Shown here: positions 15,576-22,984 of the stretch, piece by piece
Layout of the letters: every line of letters starts with the position of its first letter
Numbering within the stretch: the stretch's first letter is position 1
Origin: Pseudotamlana agarivorans
Lineage (GTDB): Bacteria; Bacteroidota; Bacteroidia; Flavobacteriales; Flavobacteriaceae
DNA: 34,263 nt
Reading direction: 5' to 3'
NCBI RefSeq assembly: GCF_018860245.1
Contig: NZ_JAHKPD010000004.1
Coordinates: 51,964-86,226, forward strand
Notes under the pieces: generated by a model
The model's input: only the letters and a program-made list of their open reading frames with translations
What the model was told of the DNA's origin: nothing
Databases searched by the model: none
Translations under genes and position numbers: made by a program

Positions 15576-16865
15576 ATGAATATACCAAGAACAAGTAATC
15601 CTCGAATTGTTATTATAGGTGGAGGTTTTGCTGGAATCGCATTAGCTAGAAAATTATCGAAGCAAGAAGTGCAAGTTGTACTCTTAGATAGGAATAACTA
15701 TCACAACTTTCAACCTTTGCTTTATCAGGTATCTACTGGAGGTTTAGAACCTGATTCTATAGCCTATCCTATTCGGAAAATTTTAAAAAACTTCCCTAAT
15801 TTTTATTTCAGACTGGCGGATGTGGAATCTATTGATAGTGAAAATAATGATCTAAAAACGAATATAGGTACATTAAGTTTTGATTATTTGGTGGTGGCTT
15901 CGGGTTCTAAAACCAATTATTTTGGAAATTCGGAGATTGAGAAGCATAGCATGGCTATGAAAACGATCCCACAATCTTTAGATCTTAGGAGTTTAATTCT
16001 TGAAAATTTTGAAGATGCATTGTTGACTTCAGATCTCAATGAACGTAATGCCTTGATGAATTTTGTAATCGTTGGTGGTGGTCCTACTGGTGTTGAATTG
16101 GCAGGCGCTTTGGCGGAAATTAAAAAAGGTATTTTACCAAAAGATTACCCCGATTTAGATACTCGAATGGCTCAAATAAATTTAGTGCAATCGAGTGATT
16201 GTTTACTAAAAGGGATGAGTGTTGAAGCATCTGAAAAAGCCGAGGAGTTCTTAGAGAAATTAGGAGTTATTGTTTGGAAAAATTTACGTATTACCAATTA
16301 CGACGGTACAACGGCGACTACAAATAGTGAATTAAGTTTTAGAACCGAAACTTTGGTGTGGGCAGCTGGTGTTCAAGGGGCTATAATAAAAGGTTTGGAT
16401 GATGAGGCTTTTGTTACACGAGGAAATCGCATTTTAGTGAATGAATATAATCAAATTAATGGGTTTGAAAATATTTTTGCAATTGGAGATATTGCTTGTA
16501 TGGTTTCCGATGAATTCCCTGCTGGTTTTCCTATGATGGCGCAACCAGCCATTCAGCAAGGTCAGCAATTAGGAGATAATATGCTTCGTTTATTAGAAGA
16601 CAAACCTATGAAACCTTTTAAGTATAAGGATAAAGGTTCTATGGCAACTATTGGAAGAAATAAAGCGGTGGTCGATATGAAAAACTTTAAATTTCAAGGT
16701 GTTTTTGCTTGGTATGTTTGGATGTTCGTGCATTTGTTTTTTTTAATCGGATTTCGAAATCGCATGGTAGTTTTTGTAAACTGGGTGTACAATTATATTC
16801 GTTTCGATCGCGAAGCACGGTTAATTATTAGGCCGTATAAGAAAAAGTTGAAGGAAAATAAATAA
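15576..16865 (+). CDS. ndh: Type II NADH dehydrogenase (NAD(P)/FAD-dependent oxidoreductase)
   Basis: A 429-residue non-proton-pumping NADH:quinone oxidoreductase. FAD motif IIGGGFAGIALA (GGGFAG 15-20) and NAD motif IVGGGPTGVELAGALAE (GGGPTG 167-172) mark the two Rossmann folds. The FAD ribose/quinone region is seen at NIFAIGDIA and AQPAIQQGQQ. The C-terminal segment (WYVWMFVHLFFLIGF and beyond) is hydrophobic and amphipathic, as expected for membrane attachment in NDH-2. It would feed electrons to menaquinone without pumping protons. The stop codon lies three bases from the stop of convergent msrB, so no separate terminator fits between them. Confidence 0.88.
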   Translation: MNIPRTSNPRIVIIGGGFAGIALARKLSKQEVQVVLLDRNNYHNFQPLLYQVSTGGLEPDSIAYPIRKILKNFPNFYFRLADVESIDSENNDLKTNIGTLSFDYLVVASGSKTNYFGNSEIEKHSMAMKTIPQSLDLRSLILENFEDALLTSDLNERNALMNFVIVGGGPTGVELAGALAEIKKGILPKDYPDLDTRMAQINLVQSSDCLLKGMSVEASEKAEEFLEKLGVIVWKNLRITNYDGTTATTNSELSFRTETLVWAAGVQGAIIKGLDDEAFVTRGNRILVNEYNQINGFENIFAIGDIACMVSDEFPAGFPMMAQPAIQQGQQLGDNMLRLLEDKPMKPFKYKDKGSMATIGRNKAVVDMKNFKFQGVFAWYVWMFVHLFFLIGFRNRMVVFVNWVYNYIRFDREARLIIRPYKKKLKENK

Positions 16866-16868
16866 AAG

Positions 16869-17348
16869 TTACTCTTTAGGTATAAAAGTTAAAGATACAC
16901 CATTTATACAATGACGTTCACCAGTGGTGTCTCGTGGGCCATCTTTAAAAACATGACCTAAATGTCCGCCGCAAGTAGCACAATGCTCTTCGGTTCTTGT
17001 GTAACCTAAATCTTTATCTGTTGAAAACGCAACATTTCCTTCTATTTCTCTGTCGAAACTTGGCCACCCTGAACCAGAATCATATTTATGTTCGCTTTTA
17101 AATAAAGGCGTTTTACAGGCTTTACATGCGTAAATACCCACTTTTTTGTTAGAATTAAATGGACTACTAAACGGACGCTCCGTTCCAGCCTCCCTTAAAA
17201 CGTGAAATTCCATGTCTGTTAATTGTGCACGCCATTGTGCTTCAGTTTTATTAATTTTATAAGTGTTTTCAGTCTCGGTTTTCTGTTTCTGAGCAGAAGA
17301 ATTGCAGTTAAAAAGAAGTAGGGCAAATACGATTAATATCTTATTCAT
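16869..17348 (-). CDS. msrB: Peptide-methionine (R)-S-oxide reductase, lipoprotein form
   Basis: A 159-residue MsrB that reduces methionine-R-sulfoxide in proteins. The zinc cysteines are present as two CxxC pairs (CKAC and CATC), followed by GGHLGHVF. The catalytic cysteine is Cys147 in GERHCING, and the fold motifs KYDSGSGWPSF and YTRTEEHC are intact. Unlike the cytoplasmic form it starts with a lipoprotein signal peptide whose lipobox LLFNC gives Cys15, so it should act in the periplasm on oxidised envelope proteins. It would need a thiol-reducing system there, which is not seen in the window. Confidence 0.92.
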   Translation of the reverse strand: MNKILIVFALLLFNCNSSAQKQKTETENTYKINKTEAQWRAQLTDMEFHVLREAGTERPFSSPFNSNKKVGIYACKACKTPLFKSEHKYDSGSGWPSFDREIEGNVAFSTDKDLGYTRTEEHCATCGGHLGHVFKDGPRDTTGERHCINGVSLTFIPKE

Positions 17349-17506
17349 AAAATATAGTTTTGATTTTCACTTACTTCAGTCGTTAAAAAAAGTAATACAT
17401 AACACGATTAATTTTTAAACAATTTAAAGCGATAGCGTTAATGTTTTTAAAGAATAAAATATAATTTAGCGCTCAATTATGGTTCAATTAAAAACAATTT
17501 TTCAGA

Positions 17507-18328
17507 ATGATAAAAATAAAAAAATTACTCCCTTTATTAGTTTTAGCAGTAGTTATTTATTCATGTGCTACAAACCCGTTTACTGGCAAGAAAACGATGG
17601 CTTTAGTACCTAATTCGGATTTATTTCCTACATCTTTCGCGCAATATGATCAGTTTTTATCAGAAAACAAAGTGGTTACAGGAACTGAAGATGCTCAAAT
17701 GATTTCAAGAGTAGGTGAGCGTATTGCAGCAGCATCAGAACGTTATTTATCAGCAAATGGTTATCATGGTTATTTAAACGATTATAAATGGGAATATCAT
17801 TTGGTTGATGATCCTACTGAAAATGCATGGTGCATGCCAGGGGGGAAAATAGTTTTTTATACAGGTATTTTACCTGTGGCAAAAAGCGAAACGGGTGTTG
17901 CTGTTATTATGGGGCATGAGGTGGCTCATGCTTTAGCTAATCATGGACAACAGCGTATGAGTGCTGGGATGTTGCAACAGTTTGGAGCAGTTGCCGGTAA
18001 TGTTGTTTTACAGGATGAAAATGATAGAAACTTATTTAATCAATATTATGGTGTAGGAACTCAAGTAGGGGCTATGCTTCCTTTTAGCAGAAGTCATGAA
18101 ACCGAGGCTGATAAAATTGGATTGTACATTATGGCCATAGCTGGTTATGACCCTACTGAAGCGGCGTCACTTTGGGAACGTATGAAAGCAAATAGCGGTG
18201 GAGGAGAGCCGTCAGAGTTATTAAGCACGCATCCATCTAACGATTCACGTATTTCAAATTTAAGGGAATTAGCACCTCATGCTATTCATGAGGCAAAGAA
18301 ATTTGGGGTTACTTCTTTTAGAGAATAG
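17507..18328 (+). CDS. M48-family zinc metallopeptidase lipoprotein
   Basis: A 273-residue exported protease. A signal peptide ends in a lipobox (VVIYSC, Cys20). The M48 zinc site is complete: His137-Glu138 and His141 in MGHEVAHALANHG, and Glu198 in SHETEADKIGL. The sequence fits the periplasmic BepA/LoiP-like class, which in proteobacteria degrades or helps assemble outer-membrane proteins. The C-terminal TPR domain of BepA is absent, so it is nearer to LoiP/YcaL in size. A similar role here is inferred. A terminator follows at 18369-18397. Confidence 0.9.
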   Translation: MIKIKKLLPLLVLAVVIYSCATNPFTGKKTMALVPNSDLFPTSFAQYDQFLSENKVVTGTEDAQMISRVGERIAAASERYLSANGYHGYLNDYKWEYHLVDDPTENAWCMPGGKIVFYTGILPVAKSETGVAVIMGHEVAHALANHGQQRMSAGMLQQFGAVAGNVVLQDENDRNLFNQYYGVGTQVGAMLPFSRSHETEADKIGLYIMAIAGYDPTEAASLWERMKANSGGGEPSELLSTHPSNDSRISNLRELAPHAIHEAKKFGVTSFRE

Positions 18329-18368
18329 ATTAATTAGGAAGCCAAATTAAAATATTTGTTTACTTTAG

Positions 18369-18397
18369 AAGCTGCTTAAAAAAAGCAGCTTTTTTTT
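18369..18397 (+). terminator. Intrinsic terminator abutting the MFS start codon
   Basis: A perfect 9-pair stem AAGCTGCTT (18369-18377) and AAGCAGCTT (18383-18391) with loop AAAAA is followed by T to 18397. The next base is the A of the MFS gene's ATG (18398). It should end the M48 transcript but lies inside the expected leader of the next gene. Confidence 0.8.
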
Positions 18398-19714
18398 ATG
18401 GAAAAACTTAAAAAAGGAAGTAAAAAACTTCTTAATGCGTGGGCCTTTTACGATTGGGCAAATTCGGTATACCCTTTAACGATTGCCTCATCATTATTTC
18501 CTATTTTTTATTCATCCTTATTTCTTTCAGAAATTAAAACGGTAGTTGCTTTTGGTTTTGAGTTGAAAAACACGGCACTTATAACCTTTGTAACTGCTTT
18601 TACTTTTTTAGTGGTTGCCGTGATGTCTCCTTTATTATCCGGTATAGCAGATTATGTAGGGAACAAGAAAAATTTCATGAAGTTTTTTTGCTACCTAGGT
18701 AGTGCCGGTTGTATTGGTCTATATTGGTTTAATTTAGAGCAAATTCACCTGAGTTTATTATTTTATTTTATGGGCCTTATAGGCTACTGGGGAAGTTTAG
18801 TATTCTATAATTCGTACTTACCAGATATCGCTCTTAAAGAACAGCAAGACCATATTAGTGCTAAGGGATTTTCTTTAGGTTATGTAGGCAGCGTTATTTT
18901 ATTGATTATAAATTTAGCCATGGTAATGACTCAAGACTCAGGAGAAGCCAAAATGCAAATGATGCGTTTTTCTTTTGTTTCTGTAGGTGTTTGGTGGATG
19001 CTATTTAGTCAGTATTCCTTTTATTATTTGCCAAAAGGTACTTCATCGGGAGGGAAAGTGACCCGAGCAGTTGTTTTTAACGGATTTAGAGAACTGCGCT
19101 TAGTTTGGAAAGAATTAAATAATAATTTAAGATTGAAACGTTATTTGTATGCCTTTTTTGTGTTTAGTATGGCGGTTCAAACCATTATGTTGGTGGCTGT
19201 TTATTTTGGGGAAGAGGAAATTAGTTGGGGAAGTGATGATGAGAGAACTGTGGGGTTAATTGTGAGTATTTTAGTGATTCAATTAGTTGCGATTTTGGGT
19301 GCTTATTTAACGTCAAAAGCATCTGAAAAATTTGGTAATATCAGAGCATTAATTTACGTTAATGGTATTTGGATGGGCATTTGTTTTTATGCTTATTTCA
19401 TGTATACGCCATTGCAATTTTATATCGCGGCAGCCTTTGTTGGATTGGTCATGGGAGGAATTCAGTCGCTAGCACGCTCAACCTATTCAAAGTTTTTGCC
19501 TGAAACGGATGATACGACATCGTATTTTAGCTTTTTTGATGTGGCTGAAAAAATTGGTATCGTTATAGGTATGCTAATTTATGGAAGTATTGACCAAATT
19601 ACTGGAAGCATGCGAAACTCTATTTTGTTTTTATTTGTGTTCTTTTTGGGAGGTATTATTTTGTTGTTATGTGTACCTAAGGAAAACAACACGGAGGTCA
19701 CAGGTCATGAATAA
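18398..19714 (+). CDS. MFS transporter, UMF1/Atg22-like family
   Basis: A 438-residue polytopic membrane protein with about 12 hydrophobic segments. The N-terminus KKLLNAWAFYDWANSVYPLTI is typical of the UMF1 (Atg22-like) branch of the major facilitator superfamily, whose bacterial substrates are mostly unknown. The cytoplasmic-loop motif GIADYVGNKKNFMKFF and GGIQSLARSTYSKFLPE near the second half also fit. The start at 18398 gives the expected family N-terminus. It has no ribosome binding site, and the eight bases ahead are the T-tract of a terminator hairpin. It could be read through from the M48 gene or start at a promoter I do not see. Confidence 0.87.
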   Translation: MEKLKKGSKKLLNAWAFYDWANSVYPLTIASSLFPIFYSSLFLSEIKTVVAFGFELKNTALITFVTAFTFLVVAVMSPLLSGIADYVGNKKNFMKFFCYLGSAGCIGLYWFNLEQIHLSLLFYFMGLIGYWGSLVFYNSYLPDIALKEQQDHISAKGFSLGYVGSVILLIINLAMVMTQDSGEAKMQMMRFSFVSVGVWWMLFSQYSFYYLPKGTSSGGKVTRAVVFNGFRELRLVWKELNNNLRLKRYLYAFFVFSMAVQTIMLVAVYFGEEEISWGSDDERTVGLIVSILVIQLVAILGAYLTSKASEKFGNIRALIYVNGIWMGICFYAYFMYTPLQFYIAAAFVGLVMGGIQSLARSTYSKFLPETDDTTSYFSFFDVAEKIGIVIGMLIYGSIDQITGSMRNSILFLFVFFLGGIILLLCVPKENNTEVTGHE

Positions 19715-19746
19715 AATTTTAGTGTCATATAATTTTAAACTCGTCC

Positions 19747-19765
19747 TACCGAACTTGATTCGGTA
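19747..19765. repeat. Short palindrome TACCGAA/TTCGGTA
   Basis: A 7-pair perfect inverted repeat around the pentamer CTTGA lies just past the MFS gene. The surrounding GTCC...GAACTTGATTCGG...ATCTC resembles the repeat at 10660. It may be an additional RNA hairpin in the MFS 3' region. Confidence 0.5.
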
Positions 19766-19800
19766 TCTCGCTAATTTGTATGGAAATATGATAATAGTTT

Positions 19801-19862
19801 CTTGTAATAAAAAAGAGCTTGCCAAAAATTAGTAAAAATTACAAGTGGTTCGGACAAGCTCT
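19801..19862. terminator. Interleaved inverted repeats / terminator between MFS and metE
   Basis: CTTGTAAT (19801-19808) pairs with ATTACAAG (19838-19845), and AGAGCTTG (19814-19821) pairs with CAAGCTCT (19855-19862). The second pair is followed by a T-rich run (19867-19872) and is preceded by an A-run, as in bidirectional terminators. The two pairs are interleaved, so they can form alternative hairpins or a pseudoknot. Confidence 0.6.
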
Positions 19863-19902
19863 AAGATTTTTTAGTGTTTTAATTTTCTAGAACAACATTT
19901 AG

Positions 19903-22206
19903 TTAAACGTATTCTAATTCAGATTTTCTAAGTTTTTTGGCTGCATTTACTAGAACTTTAAGGGCTTTTTTGGTCTCGGGCCAATCTCGTGTTTTTAGTC
20001 CACAATCAGGATTTACCCAAATATGACCATGAGGCAATACATTTTTCGCTTTAGTAAGTAAGTCCTCAATTTCATGTAATGAAGGCACTCTTGGAGAGTG
20101 AATGTCGTAAACACCGGGACCAATTTCATTTGGGTATTTGAAATTCACAAAAGCATCTAATAATTCCATTTTAGATCGCGAGGTTTCTATAGTAATCACA
20201 TCGGCATCCATGTCGGCAATATTCGAAATAATATCGTTGAATTCTGAATAACACATGTGTGTATGAATTTGCGTCTTGTCTTTTACGCCACTAGCAGAAA
20301 TACGGAAGGCTTTTACAGCCCAATCTAAATAGTTTTGCCATTCTTCTTTCCTTAGCGGAAGTCCTTCGCGAATAGCAGGTTCATCAATTTGAATGATTTT
20401 TAAACCATTATTCTCAAGGTCAATCACCTCATCTCTTATTGCTAAAGCTATTTGATTGCAAGTGGTGGCTCGGGGTTGGTCATTTCGAACAAAAGACCAT
20501 TGTAAAATAGTAACTGGTCCCGTTAACATGCCCTTTACAGGAATATCGGTTAAAGATTGTGCGTATTTTGACCAATCAACGGTCATCGGTTTTTCACGAG
20601 AAACATCACCAAATAAAATAGGGGGTTTGACACAGCGGCTTCCGTAGCTTTGTACCCAGCCATAATTACTGAATGCAAATCCGTTAAGTTTTTCACCAAA
20701 ATATTCAACCATATCATTACGTTCAAATTCACCGTGCACTAACACGTCTAAGCCAATCCTTTCTTGAAAACGAATAGAATCTTCAATTTCTTTGGCTATA
20801 AATTGGTTATAGGCTTCTTGAGAAAGTGCTCCCTTTTTATGTTGAAGACGTTGGCTTCTTACTGTTTTAGTTTGTGGAAACGAACCTATTGTTGTGGTGG
20901 GGAATAAGGGGAGGTTTAGTGATTGCTTCTGCTTGACTTGCCTCAGACTAAATTCACTTTTTCGTTGGCTGTCTTCGGATTTTAAATTGGAAATGCGGAC
21001 TTTTACAGCATCATTATGAATGAGCTTCGATCGTTTTCTGTTTAAATTCGCGAGTTTGTTTTCCTCAAAAAGATATAAATAAGCGTTATTTTCTTCCGAA
21101 GATAAGTTTTTAAGCGCCACAATTTCTTCAATTTTCTGTTTTGAAAACGCTAACCATTGTTTAATTTCAGATGATAATTGGGTTTCTAAATCTAAATCAT
21201 AAGGCGTATGAAGTAGGGAACAAGAAGCCGTAATCCATAGGTTCTCTAACGGAATTTTTTTAGAAGCTTTTTCAATGAATTTCAGTGAATTTTCAAAATC
21301 GTTTTTCCAAATATTTCTACCATCAATGAGTCCTAAGGCTAATTTCGTTTCAGGATTAAAATATTTAGATTCTAAAATATCATCAAGTTGAGACGGACAA
21401 CGAACTAAATCCAAGTGAAGGGTGTCAACAGGGAGTTGAAGCGCCATGTCTAAGTTATCGCCATAACAATCAAAATAATTGGCCAAGTATATTTTGATGT
21501 TTGGAAATTGAGAAGCCATTTGCTCATAAGTAGAAGCAATAGCATCACGTTCTTGAATGCTTAGATCTAACGCCAGGCAGGGTTCATCAAACTGAATGTA
21601 TTTAATATTTAAAGCATCTAGCTCGCTAAGGATTTCAAAGTAAACGGGTAATAAACGAGATAACAACTCGAGCCTATGAAAACCAGGTTCCTTTTCCTTT
21701 CCCAGTAATAAGAAGGTAACCGGGCCAATTAATACCGGTTTTGTTTTAACGCCAAGACTTAAGGCTTCTTTATATTCTTCAATAATTTTCTTTGAGAAGA
21801 ATTCGAAGTTTTGGTCTTTTTCAAATTCAGGCACAATATAATGGTAGTTGGTGTCAAACCACTTGGTCATTTCCATAGCCGTGACATCAATGTGGTCTTT
21901 TTGTAAGCCACGTGCCATGGCGAAATACAGTTCTAAATAGTTGTCTTTGTCTATAGCGTTATAGCGCTTTGGAATACAACCTAAGGTTAAACAAGTGTCA
22001 AGTACTTGATCATAAAATGAAAAGTCGTTTGAAGGAATAGCGTCTATGCCTAATACTTGTTGTTGTAACCAGTTTTGTTTTTTAATTTCTGAAGCCGTAT
22101 TTACTAAAAATGCTTCATCTATGTTGTTAGCCCAGAAAGCTTCACAGGCTTTTTTTAGCTCACGTTTGCGTCCGATTCTTGGATGTCCTAAAATAGTAGT
22201 TTTCAT
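19903..22206 (-). CDS. metE: Cobalamin-independent methionine synthase
   Basis: 5-methyltetrahydropteroyltriglutamate-homocysteine methyltransferase of 767 residues. It makes methionine from homocysteine without B12. The N-terminal half-barrel (start MKTTILGHPRIGRKRELK) and the catalytic C-terminal barrel (from about residue 440, FPTTTIGSFPQTKTVR) are both present. The zinc ligands are intact: His650 and Cys652 in THMCYSEF, Glu674 in TIETSRS and Cys735 in NPDCGLKTR. The spacing between the cysteines (83) equals that of E. coli MetE. It is divergent from an Lrp/AsnC regulator with a dyad in the shared region. I see no SAM or cobalamin riboswitch in the short leader. Confidence 0.96.
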   Translation of the reverse strand: MKTTILGHPRIGRKRELKKACEAFWANNIDEAFLVNTASEIKKQNWLQQQVLGIDAIPSNDFSFYDQVLDTCLTLGCIPKRYNAIDKDNYLELYFAMARGLQKDHIDVTAMEMTKWFDTNYHYIVPEFEKDQNFEFFSKKIIEEYKEALSLGVKTKPVLIGPVTFLLLGKEKEPGFHRLELLSRLLPVYFEILSELDALNIKYIQFDEPCLALDLSIQERDAIASTYEQMASQFPNIKIYLANYFDCYGDNLDMALQLPVDTLHLDLVRCPSQLDDILESKYFNPETKLALGLIDGRNIWKNDFENSLKFIEKASKKIPLENLWITASCSLLHTPYDLDLETQLSSEIKQWLAFSKQKIEEIVALKNLSSEENNAYLYLFEENKLANLNRKRSKLIHNDAVKVRISNLKSEDSQRKSEFSLRQVKQKQSLNLPLFPTTTIGSFPQTKTVRSQRLQHKKGALSQEAYNQFIAKEIEDSIRFQERIGLDVLVHGEFERNDMVEYFGEKLNGFAFSNYGWVQSYGSRCVKPPILFGDVSREKPMTVDWSKYAQSLTDIPVKGMLTGPVTILQWSFVRNDQPRATTCNQIALAIRDEVIDLENNGLKIIQIDEPAIREGLPLRKEEWQNYLDWAVKAFRISASGVKDKTQIHTHMCYSEFNDIISNIADMDADVITIETSRSKMELLDAFVNFKYPNEIGPGVYDIHSPRVPSLHEIEDLLTKAKNVLPHGHIWVNPDCGLKTRDWPETKKALKVLVNAAKKLRKSELEYV

Positions 22207-22232
22207 AATTTATTATAGTTTTTATTACTGTT

Positions 22233-22240
22233 CAAAATTA
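22233..22240 (-). promoter_or_regulatory. -7 element of metE
   Basis: On the minus strand TAATTTTG matches TAnnTTTG exactly, about 27 bases upstream of the metE start. No -33 TTG is seen where expected, because that stretch is taken up by the dyad at 22249-22279. A weak -33 fits a regulated promoter. Confidence 0.5.
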
Positions 22241-22248
22241 TATCTAAA

Positions 22249-22279
22249 GAATATATTATAATAATTTGAGTATATATTC
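22249..22279. promoter_or_regulatory. Inverted repeat between metE and the Lrp/AsnC gene (candidate operator)
   Basis: Perfect 8-base arms GAATATAT and ATATATTC are separated by 15 AT-rich bases. It overlaps the -33 region of metE. Lrp/AsnC regulators bind AT-rich dyads, so autoregulation and control of metE are likely. The binding itself is inferred. Confidence 0.5.
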
Positions 22280-22367
22280 AGATGCAAACGCTATTTTAGA
22301 TTAAAATTTAAGACTTCTGTTCTTCTAGTGATGAATTTGAAAAGGTTTAATAGAAAATATTTCTACA

Positions 22368-22826
22368 ATGGTATTAGATGAAATTGATTTACGGATATTA
22401 AGATTGCTTCAAGCAAAATCTGATTTAACTACTAAAGAATTAGCTGCTAAGGTTAATTTATCGACAACGCCTGTTTTTGAGCGTGTAAAGAAGTTGGAAA
22501 AAGGCGGTTATATTAAAAACTACATTGCTGTTTTAGATGCCGAAAAGTTAAACAAAGGCTTGATGGTGTTCTGTAATGTGACTTTAAAAGAGCATACCAG
22601 AGAAATAGGTAATCAATTTGTAACTGATATTATAAAGCTGAAGGAGGTCGTGGAGTGTTATAATATTTCTGGTGACTACGATTTCTTCCTGAAGATATTA
22701 GTGAGCGACATGAAAGAATACCAGAATTTTGTTTTAGACCACTTAGGAAGCATTAAGAACATAGGAAGTGCACACAGTACTTTTGTTATGGGGGAAATCA
22801 AGAATTCGTATGCTGTGCCTATTTGA
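22368..22826 (+). CDS. Lrp/AsnC family transcriptional regulator
   Basis: A 152-residue regulator of standard Lrp/AsnC length. An N-terminal winged helix-turn-helix (about 4-60, with LTTKELAAKVNLSTTPVFER as the HTH) is followed by the C-terminal RAM ligand-binding and oligomerisation domain (about 65-145, including YNISGDYDFFLKILV). Family members sense amino acids. Divergence from metE suggests control of methionine synthesis, perhaps with methionine or another amino acid as effector. This is inferred from position and the shared dyad. It is followed by a palindromic repeat and a bidirectional terminator. Confidence 0.9.
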   Translation: MVLDEIDLRILRLLQAKSDLTTKELAAKVNLSTTPVFERVKKLEKGGYIKNYIAVLDAEKLNKGLMVFCNVTLKEHTREIGNQFVTDIIKLKEVVECYNISGDYDFFLKILVSDMKEYQNFVLDHLGSIKNIGSAHSTFVMGEIKNSYAVPI

Positions 22827-22858
22827 ATATATTGTTTATGATAGTGCTTGTGTTGCTT

Positions 22859-22902
22859 ACTCCTGACGGAACTCGTTTCAAACGAGCGCTAGCCTTGGGA
22901 GT
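22859..22902. repeat. Imperfect palindromic repeat downstream of the Lrp/AsnC gene
   Basis: Outer arms ACTCC/GGAGT enclose CTCGTTT-C-AAACGAG (22872-22886), a 7-pair dyad with a one-base centre. It has higher GC content than the surrounding DNA. It shares the ACTCGTTTC word with the element at 10660. Confidence 0.5.
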
Positions 22903-22934
22903 CAAGAGGGGAACTTAAGTAAATTGTAATCATA

Positions 22935-22965
22935 AAAAAGCTCGAAACTAAATTTCGAGCTTTTT
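22935..22965. terminator. Bidirectional terminator between the Lrp/AsnC gene and clpC
   Basis: A perfect 13-pair stem AAAAAGCTCGAAA (22935-22947) and TTTCGAGCTTTTT (22953-22965) with loop CTAAA. The A- and T-runs make it active in both directions for the convergent genes. Confidence 0.88.
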
Positions 22966-22984
22966 AATATTCATAAATTATAAT

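Noticed and set aside
19581-19832. An 83-codon frame overlapping the end of the MFS gene
   Set aside because: It lies mostly inside the MFS gene in another frame and runs into the terminator region. No domain or signal is seen.
22207-22367. SAM or cobalamin riboswitch before metE
   Set aside because: The leader from the -7 element to the ATG is only about 25 bases, too short for any of these.
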